From Streptomyces coacervatus (GTDB lineage Bacteria; Actinomycetota; Actinomycetes; Streptomycetales; Streptomycetaceae), in the NCBI RefSeq assembly GCF_029223485.1, contig NZ_JARHTP010000002.1, positions 372,001 through 436,000 of the forward strand: 64,000 nt of DNA. Direction: 5' to 3'. Position numbers and translations under genes: made by a program. The notes below the pieces were generated by a model. The model searched no databases, was not told where the DNA came from, and saw only the letters and a list, made by a program, of their open reading frames with translations. The stretch's first letter is position 1, and every line of letters starts with the position of its first letter. Shown in pieces: positions 63,684 through 64,000 of this stretch.

Positions 63684-64000
63684 ATGCGTTTCGCGACATA
63701 CGAGTACGAGGGCGAGGAGCGCGCCGGGGTGGTGCGGGACGGGGTGATCCATCCGCTGCCCGAGGGGGTCACCGTCCTGGCGCTGATCGAGCGGGATGTC
63801 CTGTACGCCGCCGGCGTCGAAGCACTCCAGCACCCCAGCGATCTGACGGTGGATCAGGTACGGCTGCTGCCGCCGCTGAAGCCGCCCTCCATCCGTGACT
63901 TCGTCGGCTTCGAGGCCCACATCGAGGGGGTGTCCAAGTCCCTGGACGGGCTGGAGCACGTGCCCGAGGAGTGGTACCGGGCGCCCAACTTCTACTTCAC
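63684..64000 (+). CDS. Fumarylacetoacetate-hydrolase family protein (3' end beyond window)
   Basis: The first 105 codons are visible, starting at ATG 63684. The reading MRFATYEYEGEERAGVVRDG, then VRLLPPLKPPSIRDFVGFEA and HIEGVSKSLDG match the N-terminal half of FAH-family proteins. It is a second FAH member in the cluster, distinct in sequence from the 57655 gene. Operon position suggests it handles a later intermediate. Truncated only by the window edge. Confidence 0.85.
   Translation, partial: MRFATYEYEGEERAGVVRDGVIHPLPEGVTVLALIERDVLYAAGVEALQHPSDLTVDQVRLLPPLKPPSIRDFVGFEAHIEGVSKSLDGLEHVPEEWYRAPNFYF

Overview
The window is high-GC actinobacterial DNA and almost certainly Streptomyces. Evidence: GC-rich third codon positions giving long shadow frames on both strands, frequent GTG starts, GGAGG-type ribosome binding sites, a PP2C phosphatase with PAS and GAF domains, MEDS/STAS proteins, a GH75 chitosanase, a DhaKLM operon, many TetR/MarR/PadR/GntR regulators, a Tn3-type transposase tail, and copies of an intergenic repeat built around CAGTTCCCCGCGCCCCTTA. 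It reads as an accessory part of the chromosome. No rRNA, tRNA or CRISPR array was seen.

Region 1 (1-13.2 kb) is a stress or dormancy-like island: an anaerobic-type sulfatase maturase (cut by the window edge), a SHOCT protein, membrane proteins (HdeD/DUF308-like, DUF7144-like and one unassigned), a Cys-type sulfatase, a CPA1-type antiporter, a DUF2252 protein, a lipid kinase, an Acg-type nitroreductase and an Rv1733c-like membrane protein. Four intergenic spacers carry the same 17-bp palindrome, TCACCC-N5-GGGTGA. Two spacers carry GGGACC-N3-GGCCC, which resembles a DosR/DevR box. Several products match DosR-regulon families.

Region 2 (13.2-34.5 kb) holds dhaKLM, preceded by a probable leaderless leader ORF that ends on the dhaK start codon. 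It continues with a TetR/SDR pair with an operator, a chitosanase, a fibronectin-III lipoprotein, a wall-anchored secreted protein, a fadH-padR unit with a 14-bp palindrome, an M20 hydrolase, a PP2C sensor phosphatase, an RNA-like 160-bp inverted-repeat element, a HemK-like methylase, a MarR-controlled DUF3533-like membrane protein, and a SUOX-fold/ferredoxin-reductase pair.

Region 3 (34.5-54.3 kb) is a mosaic of small regulator-plus-enzyme pairs (FAD monooxygenase/TetR, DUF1772/TetR, nitroreductase/MarR), broken genes (a frameshifted remnant, a Tn3 transposase tail, a truncated NTF2-like gene), an aminohydrolase and an acetyl-xylan-esterase-like hydrolase, a beta-lactamase-fold esterase with a GntR/UTRA regulator, MEDS proteins, a STAND ATPase with a TTA codon, and a large Tat-type parallel beta-helix protein.

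Region 4 (54.6-64.0 kb) is a compact divergent catabolic cluster with 4-bp ATGA/GTGA overlaps. The left arm carries an FAH hydrolase, an extradiol dioxygenase, a HisD-family dehydrogenase and an SDR. The right arm carries an ABM monooxygenase, an FAD hydroxylase, an ACMSD-type amidohydrolase, a cyclase-family hydrolase, a BBE-type flavoprotein and a second FAH protein that runs off the window. Together they look like an aromatic hydroxylation/meta-cleavage pathway whose substrate I cannot name.
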